NCBI RefSeq assembly: GCF_031885415.1
Contig: NZ_CP116871.1
Coordinates: forward strand, 1,984,001 to 2,048,000
Direction of reading: 5' to 3'
DNA from: Microbacterium forte
GTDB taxonomy: Bacteria; Actinomycetota; Actinomycetes; Actinomycetales; Microbacteriaceae
Length of the DNA stretch: 64,000 nt
Shown here: positions 53,711 to 62,103 of the stretch, one piece after another
Layout: each line of letters starts with the position of its first letter
Position numbering within the stretch: the stretch's first letter is position 1
Translations under genes and position numbers: made by a program
The notes under the pieces: generated by a model
What the model was told of the DNA's origin: nothing
Database searches by the model: none
What the model saw: only the letters and a program-made list of their open reading frames with translations

Positions 53711-54486
53711 GGCGCCCCGAAACCGTGGTCGGCGAGGATCCGCTGGCCCTCGTCCGAGAGCACGAAGGCGACGAACTCCTCAGCCCCCGCCGAGTTCGAT
53801 GCCTCGGACAACGCTGCGATCGGATAGTGGTTGACGACCTCGTCGGCACCGTCGGGCACGATCGCCTCGACATCGTCGCGGCCGACCACGTCGGTCGCGT
53901 AGACGAGCCCGGCGTCCGCCTCCCCTGCTGCGACCTTGGTGAGCACCGCTGTGACGTTCTGCTCGAGGCTCGCCGCATCGACTTCGACTCCGGCAGACGA
54001 CAGCAGGGTCGTGGATGCCGCGCCGCACGGCACCTCGGGCGCGCAGAGCACCGTCGTGACGTCGGCCAGGTCATCGAGGGTCTCCACCCCGCCGGGGTTG
54101 CCCGCAGGAACGGCGATCACCAACGTGTTGGAGGCGAACAGGGTGGGGTCGACCGCAGCATCCTCGAGCTTGCGCATGTTGGCCTCGTCTGCAGAGGCGA
54201 ACACATCGGCGGGGGCACCCTCGAGCAGCTGGGTGACCAGCGTCGACGAGCCGTCGTACACGCCGGTGAACCGCACCTCGGGATTCTCCTGCTCGAACGC
54301 ATCGCCGATCTCGTCGAAGGCGCCGGACAGCGACGCGGCAGCGTACACCGTGAGCTCGCCGCTCACCGCGCCCCCGGACGCCCCCTCAGTGCCAGCGGGT
54401 GTCGGCGACTCGACGGCACACCCGGTCAGCACGAGGGCGGCGGCAGCCAGTGCGATCGCGACGGTTCGGCGCGGTGTGCGGCGCAT
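53707..54486 (-). CDS. modA: molybdate-binding lipoprotein
   Basis: 259 residues. Lipoprotein signal peptide ending L-V-L-T-G-C. The ModA oxyanion fold shows V-Y-A-A-A-S-L-S-G-A-F, with anion-binding Ser residues; Y-D-G-S-S-T-L-V-T-Q-L; A-P-A-D-V-F-A-S-A-D; and the Y-A-T-D-V motif near the end. It captures molybdate or tungstate outside the membrane. Confidence 0.94.
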   Translation of the reverse strand: MRRTPRRTVAIALAAAALVLTGCAVESPTPAGTEGASGGAVSGELTVYAAASLSGAFDEIGDAFEQENPEVRFTGVYDGSSTLVTQLLEGAPADVFASADEANMRKLEDAAVDPTLFASNTLVIAVPAGNPGGVETLDDLADVTTVLCAPEVPCGAASTTLLSSAGVEVDAASLEQNVTAVLTKVAAGEADAGLVYATDVVGRDDVEAIVPDGADEVVNHYPIAALSEASNSAGAEEFVAFVLSDEGQRILADHGFGAP

Positions 54487-54487
54487 G

Positions 54488-54880
54488 TCAGGCCTTCGGC
54501 ACTTCGACGACGACCTGCGTCGCCTTGACGGATGCCGTGGCCAGAGAACCCACCTCGAGGTGCAGATCGCGTGCCGCCTCGGCCGACATGAGGGAGACGA
54601 CGCGATGCGGACCGGACTGCAGGTCGACCTGGGCCATCAGCCCGTCGATCTGCACACGGGTCACGATGCCGACGAAGCGGTTGCGGGCGCTCGAGTGGGC
54701 GTCGCTGGATTCGTGCGCCTCATCGGCCAGCTCGACTGCCCGCGCTGCGAGGGCATCGCCGGGGATCTCGGCGGGCACTGCATCGGTCGTCGGCAGCAGG
54801 CCCTGATCGACCCAGCGCCGCACGGTGTCATCGCTCACGCCGAGCAGCTGCGCGGCCCGGGCGATTCGAAAGGTCTGCAT
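54488..54880 (-). CDS. HTH-TOBE molybdate-responsive protein (ModE/Mop-like)
   Basis: 130 residues combining an N-terminal MerR-type helix (R-I-A-R-A-A-Q-L-L-G-V-S-D-D-T-V-R-R-W, residues 5-23) with a C-terminal single TOBE/Mop domain (about 65-130: N-R-F-V-G-I-V-T-R-V, S-L-M-S-A-E-A-A). TOBE domains bind molybdate, so this is a probable molybdate-sensing regulator of the mod operon. One base separates its stop from modA. TAATGT (54887-54892, minus) ends 6 bases before its ATG: a leaderless promoter for the whole mod operon. Confidence 0.85.
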   Translation of the reverse strand: MQTFRIARAAQLLGVSDDTVRRWVDQGLLPTTDAVPAEIPGDALAARAVELADEAHESSDAHSSARNRFVGIVTRVQIDGLMAQVDLQSGPHRVVSLMSAEAARDLHLEVGSLATASVKATQVVVEVPKA

Positions 54881-54886
54881 GCGTGA

Positions 54887-54892
54887 ACATTA
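54887..54892 (-). promoter_or_regulatory. leaderless-type -10 box of the mod operon
   Basis: TAATGT on the minus strand, 6 bases before the ATG of the TOBE gene, in an AT-rich patch (54881-54900). Confidence 0.55.
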
Positions 54893-55018
54893 CCGCGAAT
54901 GCGGATGCTGCGGGCCTAATCGACCGCATATGCGGAGCGCGACACCCTGGCGCGCTCTCGTCCGCTCTCCGACGACGACGAATCTGTCTGAGTTCACCGC
55001 GACGTCGCACGCCGGGCA

Positions 55019-55033
55019 TAGCCTGGTGCCATG
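55019..55033 (+). promoter_or_regulatory. leaderless-type promoter of the moeB operon
   Basis: TAGCCT (55019-55024) ends 6 bases before the ATG at 55031; no ribosome-binding site is seen. Confidence 0.55.
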
Positions 55034-55798
55034 CAGCCGCTCGTCGCACCCGCACCCGCCCTCGATCCGGCGGAGCTCGTTCGCACCGCCCGGCACGCCG
55101 TGCTCGCCGGCATCGGCGAGGAGGGGCAGCGTCGCCTGGCGGCGGCCCACGTCGCGGTCGTCGGTGCCGGCGGCGTCGGCTCCCCCGTGCTGCTCGCGCT
55201 GGCAGCCGCCGGCATCGGCACCATCACCGTGATCGACGACGACGTGGTCGAACTGACGAATCTGCAGCGCCAGCTCGCGCACCGCGTCGAAGACATCGGC
55301 CGCCCCAAGACCGCCTCCGCCGCCCGCGCGATCACGGCCCTGTCGCCCGACGCCGACGTGCTGCTCGCCACTGAGCGACTCGACTCCGAGAATGCCGAGC
55401 GCCTGTTCGCCGGCGCCGACATCGTGGTCGACACGAGCGACTCCTTCGACACCCGCCGCGACGTCGCGGCCGCGACCGAGGCCCTCGGCATCCCTCTCGT
55501 CTGGGGAGCCGTGCAGGAGTGGCACGCGCAGGCCACCGTGTTCTGGTCGAACCCGCCCGAGAGCGATCCGGTCGTGCTGACCGACCTCTTCCCACTCGGC
55601 ACCGAGGGCGAGCCGCCGAGCTGCGCGCAAGTGGGCGTGCTGGGTGCGCTGTGCGTGCAGGTCGGAGGGATGCTGGCGACCGAGGTCGTGAAGCTCATCA
55701 CCGGCGCGGGCGAGCCGCTGCTCGGACGCCTCGCCATGATCGACGCCCTCACCTCGAGGCAGCACGAGATCGCGATCCGCCCGGCGGTGTCGGCATGA
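55031..55798 (+). CDS. moeB: MoeB/ThiF-family adenylyltransferase
   Basis: 255 residues. Nucleotide-binding V-G-A-G-G-V-G-S-P-V, the Arg finger and N-L-Q-R-Q motif, and V-D-T-S-D-S-F-D-T-R substrate loop place it with MoeB, which adenylates the C-terminal Gly of MoaD. Where E. coli MoeB has zinc-binding Cys pairs, including a C-Y-R-C-type loop, this protein reads F-P-L-G-T-E-G-E-P-P-S-C, so the zinc site appears lost. No rhodanese domain. First gene of moeB-moeA-moaC-moaD, all joined by 4-base overlaps. Confidence 0.88.
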   Translation: MQPLVAPAPALDPAELVRTARHAVLAGIGEEGQRRLAAAHVAVVGAGGVGSPVLLALAAAGIGTITVIDDDVVELTNLQRQLAHRVEDIGRPKTASAARAITALSPDADVLLATERLDSENAERLFAGADIVVDTSDSFDTRRDVAAATEALGIPLVWGAVQEWHAQATVFWSNPPESDPVVLTDLFPLGTEGEPPSCAQVGVLGALCVQVGGMLATEVVKLITGAGEPLLGRLAMIDALTSRQHEIAIRPAVSA

Positions 55799-57042
55799 GC
55801 GCCGCAGGAGGCGGCCGCCGATCGGTCGAGGAGCAGCTCGCTCGCGTGCTCGACGCCGTGCGCACCCTGCCCGGTGAGACGCGGGCGATCCGCGACGCCG
55901 CCCATCGCACCCTCGCCGAGCCGGCGACGGCAGCCCACGACATCCCCCTCTTCGACAACTCCGCGATGGACGGCTTCGCGGTGCGAGCGGCCGATGTCGC
56001 CGCGGCATCCGAGGAGAACCCCGTGGTGCTGCGGGTCGTCGCAGACCTGCCCGCCGGGGTGTCGGACGACCCGCCGCTCGCGGCAGGCGAGGCCGCGCGC
56101 ATCATGACCGGCTCCCCTGCCCCGACCGCGGCGGATGCGATCGTGCCCTTCGAGGACACTGCGGGAGGCCTCGCTGACTCTCTGGGCGAGGTGCGGGTGC
56201 TGTGCGCGCCGGCCGCCGCCGGAGCCTTCATCCGTCGCCGCGGCGCGGACCTGAGATCCGGGGATGCAGTGGTGCACGCGGGCGAACGTCTGGGCGCCTT
56301 CCAGCTCTCCGCAGCCGTCGCCGCCGGGGTCGAGAGTGTGACCGTGACCCGGGCGCCGCGGGTGGCCGTCGTCTCGACCGGCAGCGAACTGCTCGAACCT
56401 GGCGAGACTGCGGCCCGCGGCCGCATCCCCGATTCCAACGGCCCCCTGCTCGAGCTGCTCGTCGCGGATGCCGACGCCGAGGTCGTGCTCGTCGCCCGTG
56501 TGGCCGATGACGCCGAGGCCGTGCGCACCGTCACGGCGACGGCGGTCGAGCGCGGTGCCGACGTGATCGTGTTCACGGGCGGTGTGAGCGCCGGTGCCTA
56601 CGAGCCCGTCCGCGGTGCGTTCGACGGCCGCGGCGAGGTCGAGTTCGCGAGCGTCGCGATGCAGCCGGGCAAGCCGCAGGCGTTCGGTGTGCTCGACACC
56701 GGCACCCTCGTGTTCGGACTGCCTGGCAACCCGGTGAGCGTCGCTGTGTCGTTCGAGGTCTTCGTGCGGCCGGCGCTGCTCGCGCTGCAGGGTCGCACCG
56801 AGATCCATCGCCCCCGCGCATCCTTCACCGCAGATGCGTCATGGACGCCCCCTCCCGGCCGCCGTCAGTACCTCCCCGCGGTCGTTGACCTCGCGAACCG
56901 CACAGTGCGCCCGGCGACCGCCGGCGGCTCGGGCTCGCACCTCGCCGGAGGTCTCGCCAGAGCGCGTGCATTCGCGATCGTGCCCGCAGAGGTCGAGGCC
57001 GTCGCCGTGGGCGATGCGATCGATGTCATGCTGGTCGAATGA
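55795..57042 (+). CDS. moeA: molybdopterin molybdotransferase
   Basis: 415 residues from the ATG inside the moeB stop. Key MoeA motifs: D-N-S-A-M-D-G-F-A-V (residues about 55-64), T-G-S-P-A-P for the metal/phosphate loop, F-T-G-G-V-S-A-G and F-G-L-P-G-N-P-V-S. It inserts molybdate into adenylated molybdopterin. Four domains as in E. coli MoeA, C-terminal domain IV included. Confidence 0.95.
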   Translation: MSAAGGGRRSVEEQLARVLDAVRTLPGETRAIRDAAHRTLAEPATAAHDIPLFDNSAMDGFAVRAADVAAASEENPVVLRVVADLPAGVSDDPPLAAGEAARIMTGSPAPTAADAIVPFEDTAGGLADSLGEVRVLCAPAAAGAFIRRRGADLRSGDAVVHAGERLGAFQLSAAVAAGVESVTVTRAPRVAVVSTGSELLEPGETAARGRIPDSNGPLLELLVADADAEVVLVARVADDAEAVRTVTATAVERGADVIVFTGGVSAGAYEPVRGAFDGRGEVEFASVAMQPGKPQAFGVLDTGTLVFGLPGNPVSVAVSFEVFVRPALLALQGRTEIHRPRASFTADASWTPPPGRRQYLPAVVDLANRTVRPATAGGSGSHLAGGLARARAFAIVPAEVEAVAVGDAIDVMLVE

Positions 57043-57518
57043 GCTTCACGCACCTCGACTCGGCCGGCCATGCCCACATGGTCGATGTGACCGGCAAGCA
57101 GCCGACCGTCCGCACCGCCACCGCGCGCGGCTTCGTGCGCTGCAGCACCGACGTGATCGCCGCGCTGCGTGACGGCACCGCTCCCAAGGGCGACGTGCTG
57201 GCGGTCGCCCGCATCGCCGGCATCCAGGCCGCCAAGTCGACGCCGACCCTGCTGCCGCTCGCTCACGTGATCGGCGTGCACCGCGCCAACATCGAGCTCG
57301 ACATCGTCGACGACGGCGTGCACGTCGAGGCGACCGTCGGCACCGCCGACCGCACGGGCGTCGAGATGGAGGCGCTCACGGCCGTGTCGGTGAGCGCTCT
57401 GGCGATCGTCGACATGATCAAGGGCCTCGACCGGTCTGTGGTCATCGAAGACGTGCGCATCGTCGCGAAGTCGGGCGGACGCTCGGGCGACTGGGTGCGC
57501 GAGGGAGAATCGCGATGA
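57039..57518 (+). CDS. moaC: cyclic pyranopterin monophosphate synthase
   Basis: 159 residues. M-V-D-V-T-G-K, K-G-D-V-L-A-V-A-R-I-A-G-I-Q-A-A-K, L-P-L-A-H-V-I (catalytic His region, where most have L-C-H) and G-V-E-M-E-A-L-T-A-V-S are the MoaC markers. It rearranges the MoaA product to cPMP. ATG overlaps the moeA stop. Confidence 0.95.
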   Translation: MSFTHLDSAGHAHMVDVTGKQPTVRTATARGFVRCSTDVIAALRDGTAPKGDVLAVARIAGIQAAKSTPTLLPLAHVIGVHRANIELDIVDDGVHVEATVGTADRTGVEMEALTAVSVSALAIVDMIKGLDRSVVIEDVRIVAKSGGRSGDWVREGESR

Positions 57519-57748
57519 CCCGCGTGCGCTACTTCGCCGCCGCAGCCGAGGCGGCAGGCGTCGATGCGGAAGAACGGCACGAGACGTCGCTCGAAGCCCT
57601 GCGCGCCGCGGTCGTGGCGGAGCATCCGGCTCTCGTCGACATCCTGCCGCGGTGCGCGGTCATGGTCGACGGCGTGCGCAGCGACGACGACCGGCCGCTC
57701 GACGACGCCCAGCTGATCGACGTGCTGCCGCCCTTCGCAGGCGGGTGA
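57515..57748 (+). CDS. moaD: molybdopterin synthase sulfur carrier subunit
   Basis: 77 residues of ubiquitin-like fold ending P-P-F-A-G-G, the diglycine that MoeB adenylates and that carries the thiocarboxylate. R-Y-F-A-A-A-A-E-A-A-G is the usual start. Converges on moaE with a 10-base gap. Confidence 0.93.
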   Translation: MTRVRYFAAAAEAAGVDAEERHETSLEALRAAVVAEHPALVDILPRCAVMVDGVRSDDDRPLDDAQLIDVLPPFAGG

Positions 57749-57758
57749 CGGCCGCGGC

Positions 57759-58199
57759 TCAGCCGCCGATGCCCTTCCACGACGTGGAGCCGTCGGACTC
57801 GACCTGACGCTTCCACACGGGCAGCGACGTCTTGATGTCCTCGATCACCGCGCGGCACACCTCGAAGGCCTCGGCGCGGTGCTCGGCGGCGACCGCGATC
57901 ACGACGGCTGCATCACCCACATCGAGTCGACCGATGCGGTGGCTCACGGCCACCACCACTCTCGCGTCGCCGACGGCATCCGCCGCAGCCTCTTCGGCGA
58001 TGCGTCGCAGCGTCGACTCGGCATCGGGGTGCGAGCTGTATTCGAGGCCGACCACCGCCGTCGTCGCATCGGGGTCGTTGTCGCGCACGCGACCGATGAA
58101 CGTCGTGACCCCACCCAGGGCGGGATCATCGACCGCGGCGAGATGTGCGTCGACGTCGAGACGCTCTTCGGAGATCGCAGCGATCCGCACCTCGTTCAC
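57759..58199 (-). CDS. moaE: molybdopterin synthase catalytic subunit
   Basis: 146 residues. G-G-V-T-T-F-I-G-R-V-R-D-N, H-R-I-G-R-L-D-V-G-D and the active-site K-x-x-x-P-V-W-K-R-Q region with a C-terminal W-K are typical of MoaE. With MoaD it adds two sulfurs to cPMP. It is on the strand opposite moaD and coupled to mogA by a 4-base overlap. Confidence 0.94.
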   Translation of the reverse strand: MNEVRIAAISEERLDVDAHLAAVDDPALGGVTTFIGRVRDNDPDATTAVVGLEYSSHPDAESTLRRIAEEAAADAVGDARVVVAVSHRIGRLDVGDAAVVIAVAAEHRAEAFEVCRAVIEDIKTSLPVWKRQVESDGSTSWKGIGG

Positions 58200-58684
58200 G
58201 AGTGGTCACCGCCCGCGACCTGGTCGACCACGTGTCTCGCGACGGTCAGCACGACGGGAACCCCGGATGCCACGGCACGCGGGGATCCGGGAAGATTCAC
58301 CACGAGGACTCCGGCGGGGTCGACGATGCCGGCGACTCCGCGAGACAGCACCGACAGCGGAGTGTCGGCGAGACCGCTGCGGCGCAGCTCCTCGGCGAGG
58401 CCCGGCACCTCACGGGTGATCGCCCGACGGGTGCCCTCCGGGGTCTCGTCGCGCGGGCCGACGCCAGTGCCCCCGGTGGTCACGATCAGTTTCACGCCGC
58501 GCGCGACCGCCCGGCGCAGCGCGTCAGCGACCGACGAGGCACCATCGGCGATGACCTCGGCATCGGGGCAGTGCCACCCGGCATCTCTCAGCAGGCCGAC
58601 CGCGATGGCGCCGCCCCGATCTTCTCGTTCACCCGCGAAGGATCGGTCGGAGACGGTGATCACACAGGCGGGGAGCGACGTCAT
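58196..58684 (-). CDS. mogA: molybdopterin adenylyltransferase (MogA/MoaB family)
   Basis: 162 residues from ATG 58684. V-I-T-V-S-D-R-S-F-A-G, L-I-V-T-T-G-G-T-G-V-G-P-R-D and the D-E-T-P-E loop are the family signatures, and N-L-P-G-S-P-R-A follows near the end. It adenylates molybdopterin before MoeA inserts the metal. MogA and MoaB types cannot be separated by eye. Confidence 0.92.
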   Translation of the reverse strand: MTSLPACVITVSDRSFAGEREDRGGAIAVGLLRDAGWHCPDAEVIADGASSVADALRRAVARGVKLIVTTGGTGVGPRDETPEGTRRAITREVPGLAEELRRSGLADTPLSVLSRGVAGIVDPAGVLVVNLPGSPRAVASGVPVVLTVARHVVDQVAGGDHS

Positions 58685-58725
58685 GGCTCCCACACTAGGG
58701 CGAGATCCGGCAGGACGCGCCGGCA

Positions 58726-60366
58726 TCACGCGACGCGGATGAGCGAGCGCTGCCAGCCCGACGAACCGTTCGGCGCGATCGGCGCACGCTCTTCGATCTG
58801 CATGTCGCCGTTCTTGTTGATCGCCCGTACGGCCACATAGTGCGTTCCGGGGGTGGCATCCCACTCCATGAACCACTGCACCCAGGTGTTCTCGTTGATC
58901 GGAGCAGAGAGCGTCGCCGGCATCCATTCGCCCTCATCGATGCGCACCTCGACGCGCTCGATGCCGACCGTCTGCGCCCAGGCGACACCCGCGATCGGGA
59001 TGCGCCCGGCGTCGACCGCCTGGCCCACCTTGGGGGTGTCGACGCGCGAGGCGAACTTGATCGGTGCCTCGGCGCTGTATCCGCGAGGTGTCCAGTAGGC
59101 CTCATCCTTGTCGAAGGTCGTGACCTTCAGCTCGGTGAGCCACTTCGTCGCCGACACGTAGCCATACAGGCCGGGCACGACCATGCGCACCGGGAAGCCG
59201 TGCTCGAGGGGCAGCGGCTCGCCGTTCATGCCCACCGCCAGGATCGCGTCGATGTTGTCGTCGGTCAGCGACGACAGAGGCGTGCTCGCCGTGTAGCCGT
59301 CGACGCTCTTCGAGAGCACCATGTCGGCACCCGACTTCACGCCGGCCTTCTTCAGCACATCGCGCAGCGGCACACCGAGCCACTTCGCGTTGCCGACGAG
59401 GTCGCCGCCGACCTCGTTCGAGACGCAGGTGAGGGTGATCGCATACTCGTCGAGTCCCATGTCGAGGATGTCCTGGAAGCTCATCTCGACCCGCTGATCG
59501 ACCATGCCGTCGATCACCAGACGCCAGGTGCTGGGGTCGATCGTGGGCACGGTCAGTGCGGTGTCGACGCGGTAGAAGTCCTTGTTGGGAGTGAAGAGCG
59601 TGCTGAGGCCGGGGATGTCGAGCTCGGCGCCCTTCGGCACGGTGACGGTCGACTTCGGCGCGGGCAGCTTGAGCGCGTCGCGGATCGTCGCGACGGAGGC
59701 GACGGTCATGCTCACGGCACGCGAGGCGATGCCGACGACGACGGCTGAGGCGCTGGCGATGCCCGCGAGGACGAAGAACTGACGGCGCCCCATCGCCTTC
59801 GGGGGCTGCTCGACATCCTGGCCCACCGTCTCGCGATCGGTCACGGCGAGACCCTCGCCCTTGCGGTCGGTCATCGCGACGGGAACGGCCGACGCCTTCC
59901 ACGTTTTCAGACGGCGGATCAGGAGGACGATCAGGATCGACCCTGCGATGGTGCCGAGCACGGGAGGCAGGAAGGCGAGGGCCGTGACACCGGCCCTGGT
60001 CACGATCGCGGCGGTGGAGAGCGCGCCCGCGACCGCCAGGGCGATCACGCCGAGCGGGGGACGGAGCAGCTGCAGGATTCCGGCGATCGCCGACGCGATC
60101 ACCACCGCGAGACCGAGACCGACCAGCAGCGCGATCTTGTCGTACTCGCCGAAGGTCGCGATCGCGAACTCCTTGAACGGCTGGGGCACGATGTCGATCA
60201 CGAACCCGCCGACCGCGAGGATCGGACTCGCTGAGCGCGCGAAGATCAGCGCGAACAGCTCGGCGGTGGCGAGGAAGACGGCCCCGCTGATCACACCCGA
60301 GAGTGCGGCCCAGAAGATGAATCGTCTGCCTGTGCTGCGCTGAGTGTCTTTGCTGCGCTGTGCCAT
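58726..60366 (-). CDS. membrane-anchored molybdopterin-dependent sulfite oxidase-type oxidoreductase
   Basis: 546 residues. Residues 16-150 hold four to five membrane segments. At 193-199 an internal G-R-R-Q-F-F followed by a hydrophobic stretch (L-A-G-I-A-S-A-S-A-V-V-V-G) looks like a Tat signal. Then comes the SUOX-type Moco domain (about 265-430) with the Mo-ligand Cys314 in T-L-T-C-V-S-N-E-V-G-G, and a C-terminal Ig-like dimer domain (about 435-546, ending in A-P-N-G-S-S-G-W-Q). It should face outward, tethered by the N-terminal helices. Substrate unknown (sulfite or an S/N-oxide). It is the only Moco user in the window. Confidence 0.9.
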   Translation of the reverse strand: MAQRSKDTQRSTGRRFIFWAALSGVISGAVFLATAELFALIFARSASPILAVGGFVIDIVPQPFKEFAIATFGEYDKIALLVGLGLAVVIASAIAGILQLLRPPLGVIALAVAGALSTAAIVTRAGVTALAFLPPVLGTIAGSILIVLLIRRLKTWKASAVPVAMTDRKGEGLAVTDRETVGQDVEQPPKAMGRRQFFVLAGIASASAVVVGIASRAVSMTVASVATIRDALKLPAPKSTVTVPKGAELDIPGLSTLFTPNKDFYRVDTALTVPTIDPSTWRLVIDGMVDQRVEMSFQDILDMGLDEYAITLTCVSNEVGGDLVGNAKWLGVPLRDVLKKAGVKSGADMVLSKSVDGYTASTPLSSLTDDNIDAILAVGMNGEPLPLEHGFPVRMVVPGLYGYVSATKWLTELKVTTFDKDEAYWTPRGYSAEAPIKFASRVDTPKVGQAVDAGRIPIAGVAWAQTVGIERVEVRIDEGEWMPATLSAPINENTWVQWFMEWDATPGTHYVAVRAINKNGDMQIEERAPIAPNGSSGWQRSLIRVA

Positions 60367-60450
60367 GGTCTGCTCCTTCGCACCGCCGACGGTGTGGTCA
60401 GCGTTTGTTCGGAGCGGAGACGCGAACGGATGGGCGCGCGGGAGCTGTCG

Positions 60451-60720
60451 CTAGAGGCGGCGCGCGGTGATGGTGTCGCGGTCCTGCAGCTGACGCAGGG
60501 TGCGCAGGCATCGGGAGCACAGGATCTCGACGCGACGAGGGTGGTTCTCGCCGCAGACGCAGTCGACGGTCACGCGCCATTTGGCCTTGCGGCCGCAGGC
60601 GGCGTACGCCTCGTCGTCACCGTGGTCGCACTCGCAGAGCTGGCGTCCGCGATCGTCGAGACCGGGGAGCTCAACGAGGGTTCGCTCGACGTCGGAGACC
60701 GGAGGCTGCTGCGTTTTCAC
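60451..60720 (-). CDS. small Cys-rich, probably zinc-binding protein
   Basis: 89 residues from a GTG at 60720 (a longer frame to 60819 lacks support). Seven Cys in a spaced pattern: C29-E-C31, C42, C54-V-C56 and C68-S-R-C71, with His33 and His60 as further possible ligands. This suggests two zinc sites. Not assigned to a family. It reads toward the sulfite oxidase-type gene 84 bases away and might be co-transcribed with it. Confidence 0.6.
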   Translation of the reverse strand: MKTQQPPVSDVERTLVELPGLDDRGRQLCECDHGDDEAYAACGRKAKWRVTVDCVCGENHPRRVEILCSRCLRTLRQLQDRDTITARRL

Positions 60721-60802
60721 CACCTGCCGATGTTCCCAGGGGTGCGCGGCTGCGCGCAACACGGTAGCGCGGGCACCACACCGCGGTACTCGCGTGCGCC
60801 GC

Positions 60803-60890
60803 CGTGCACGATTCAGCACGAAAGCCGCGCGAACGGCCAGAACACCCCCAGAACCGGCCCATTCGATGCGCTCATGCTGAATTGTGAACG
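60803..60890. repeat. 88-bp palindromic repeat, family B, copy 2
   Basis: Right arm TGCTGAATTGTGAACG (60875-60890) is identical to that of copy 1 (48423-48438). The left arm 60803-60818 differs at two positions. Total length 88 and spacer 56 match copy 1 exactly although the spacer sequences differ. Confidence 0.85.
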
Positions 60891-60923
60891 AACCGCCTGC
60901 GCACCCATCGCGCGGGCGGCGGG

Positions 60924-61622
60924 TCAGACCTGCACGACGTGCGGCGGGGGCGGCGGCGCGAGCTGGCGCTGCGGCACCCCGTGTGCCTCGCGGTGCAGGC
61001 GCTCCATGCGGCTGTCGAGCTCGGCTGCGGCCTCGGCCGCGTCGGTCAGGCTCTCGACGAGGTGCGAGGGCACCTGATTCGAGAACTTGTAATAGATCTT
61101 GTGCTCGAGGCTGGCCCAGAAGTCCATCGCGATCGTGCGGAACTGCACCTCGACCGGCACTGACAGAGCTCCGGTCGACAGGAACACCGGCACCTCGATG
61201 ATGGCGTGCAGGCTCTTGTATCCGTTGTCCTTGGGGTTCGCGATGTAGTCCTTGACCGTGACGACGGTCACGTCGTCCTGAGCAGTCAGCAGGTCGAACA
61301 GGCGATACACGTCGGCGACGAAGCTGCAGGTCACACGCACGCCCGCGATGTCGGTGATCTCCGAGCGGATGCGCGCGAAGTCCGGCTCGGCGATCCCCTT
61401 GCGGGCGATCTTCTCGACGATGCTGTCGGGAGTCTTCAACCGGCTTTTCACGTGCTCGATCGGGTTGTAGGCGTGATGGTGGGTGAACTCGTCGCGCAGG
61501 ATCCCGATCTTCGTCTCGACCTCCCGCATGCCGAACTCGTACTCGCGCAGAAAGCGCTGGAACTCGTCGCGGAGCTCCCGAGTCTGCTGGATCGCGTCGT
61601 CGGTGACCTGAAGAGACGTCAT
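60924..61622 (-). CDS. small alarmone synthetase ((p)ppGpp synthetase, RelQ/YjbM-like)
   Basis: 232 residues from ATG 61622. RelA/SpoT synthetase motifs: H-V-K-S-R-L-K-T-P-D-S-I, D-I-A-G-V-R-V-T-C, P-K-D-N-G-Y-K-S-L-H and the catalytic V-E-V-Q-F-R-T with W-A-S-L-E-H-K-I. No hydrolase or TGS/ACT domain, so a single-domain SAS. It makes (p)ppGpp from ATP and GTP/GDP. C-terminal tail is Pro/Ala-rich. TAACGT (61630-61635, minus) ends 7 bases before the ATG: leaderless-type promoter. Confidence 0.92.
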   Translation of the reverse strand: MTSLQVTDDAIQQTRELRDEFQRFLREYEFGMREVETKIGILRDEFTHHHAYNPIEHVKSRLKTPDSIVEKIARKGIAEPDFARIRSEITDIAGVRVTCSFVADVYRLFDLLTAQDDVTVVTVKDYIANPKDNGYKSLHAIIEVPVFLSTGALSVPVEVQFRTIAMDFWASLEHKIYYKFSNQVPSHLVESLTDAAEAAAELDSRMERLHREAHGVPQRQLAPPPPPHVVQV

Positions 61623-61720
61623 GCCTTCGACGTTATCCGTCCGTGATCGGAAGTGGCTGTGCATCTTCGATGGAGTCGTGAACCTTGACGATGTCGGAGG
61701 CCGGGTCTAGAACGGAGGAC

Positions 61721-62080
61721 ATGACCAGCGCAGGAGAGAAGTGGACCGAGGCGTACGTCGAGGCCTGGAAGTCGAACGATCCCCAGCAGATCTCCGCGCT
61801 CTTCAGTGAAGACGCGATCTACCTCACCAGCCCGGACGCCGAGCCGCGCGTCGGCCGGGCGGACATCGTCGCCGGCTGGCTCGACGACCTGGACGAACCG
61901 GGAACGTGGTCGTTCGACTGGTGGATCGTGCGCGAAGACGACGAGTTCGTCGTGGTCGAGGGGCGCACGAAGTATCCGGCGGAGCGCGACTACGTGAACC
62001 TCTGGATCGTCCGGCTGGATGCGGAGGGGCGGGCGACCGCCTTCACCGAGTGGTACATGCCCCGCCCTCATCAGGATTGA
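61721..62080 (+). CDS. SnoaL/NTF2-like protein
   Basis: 119 residues from the ATG at 61721, which has GGAGG 6 bases upstream; a TTG 12 codons earlier is less likely. W-x-x-A-Y-V-E-A-W-K-S-N-D and L-F-S-E-D-A-I-Y, followed by beta strands with W-W-I-V-R-E-D-D-E-F-V-V-V-E-G, match the cone-shaped SnoaL/DUF4440 fold. Function unknown. It lies upstream of the KimA-like transporter, 114 bases away. Confidence 0.82.
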   Translation: MTSAGEKWTEAYVEAWKSNDPQQISALFSEDAIYLTSPDAEPRVGRADIVAGWLDDLDEPGTWSFDWWIVREDDEFVVVEGRTKYPAERDYVNLWIVRLDAEGRATAFTEWYMPRPHQD

Positions 62081-62103
62081 CCTGACGGGTCTCGACAGTG
62101 GCC

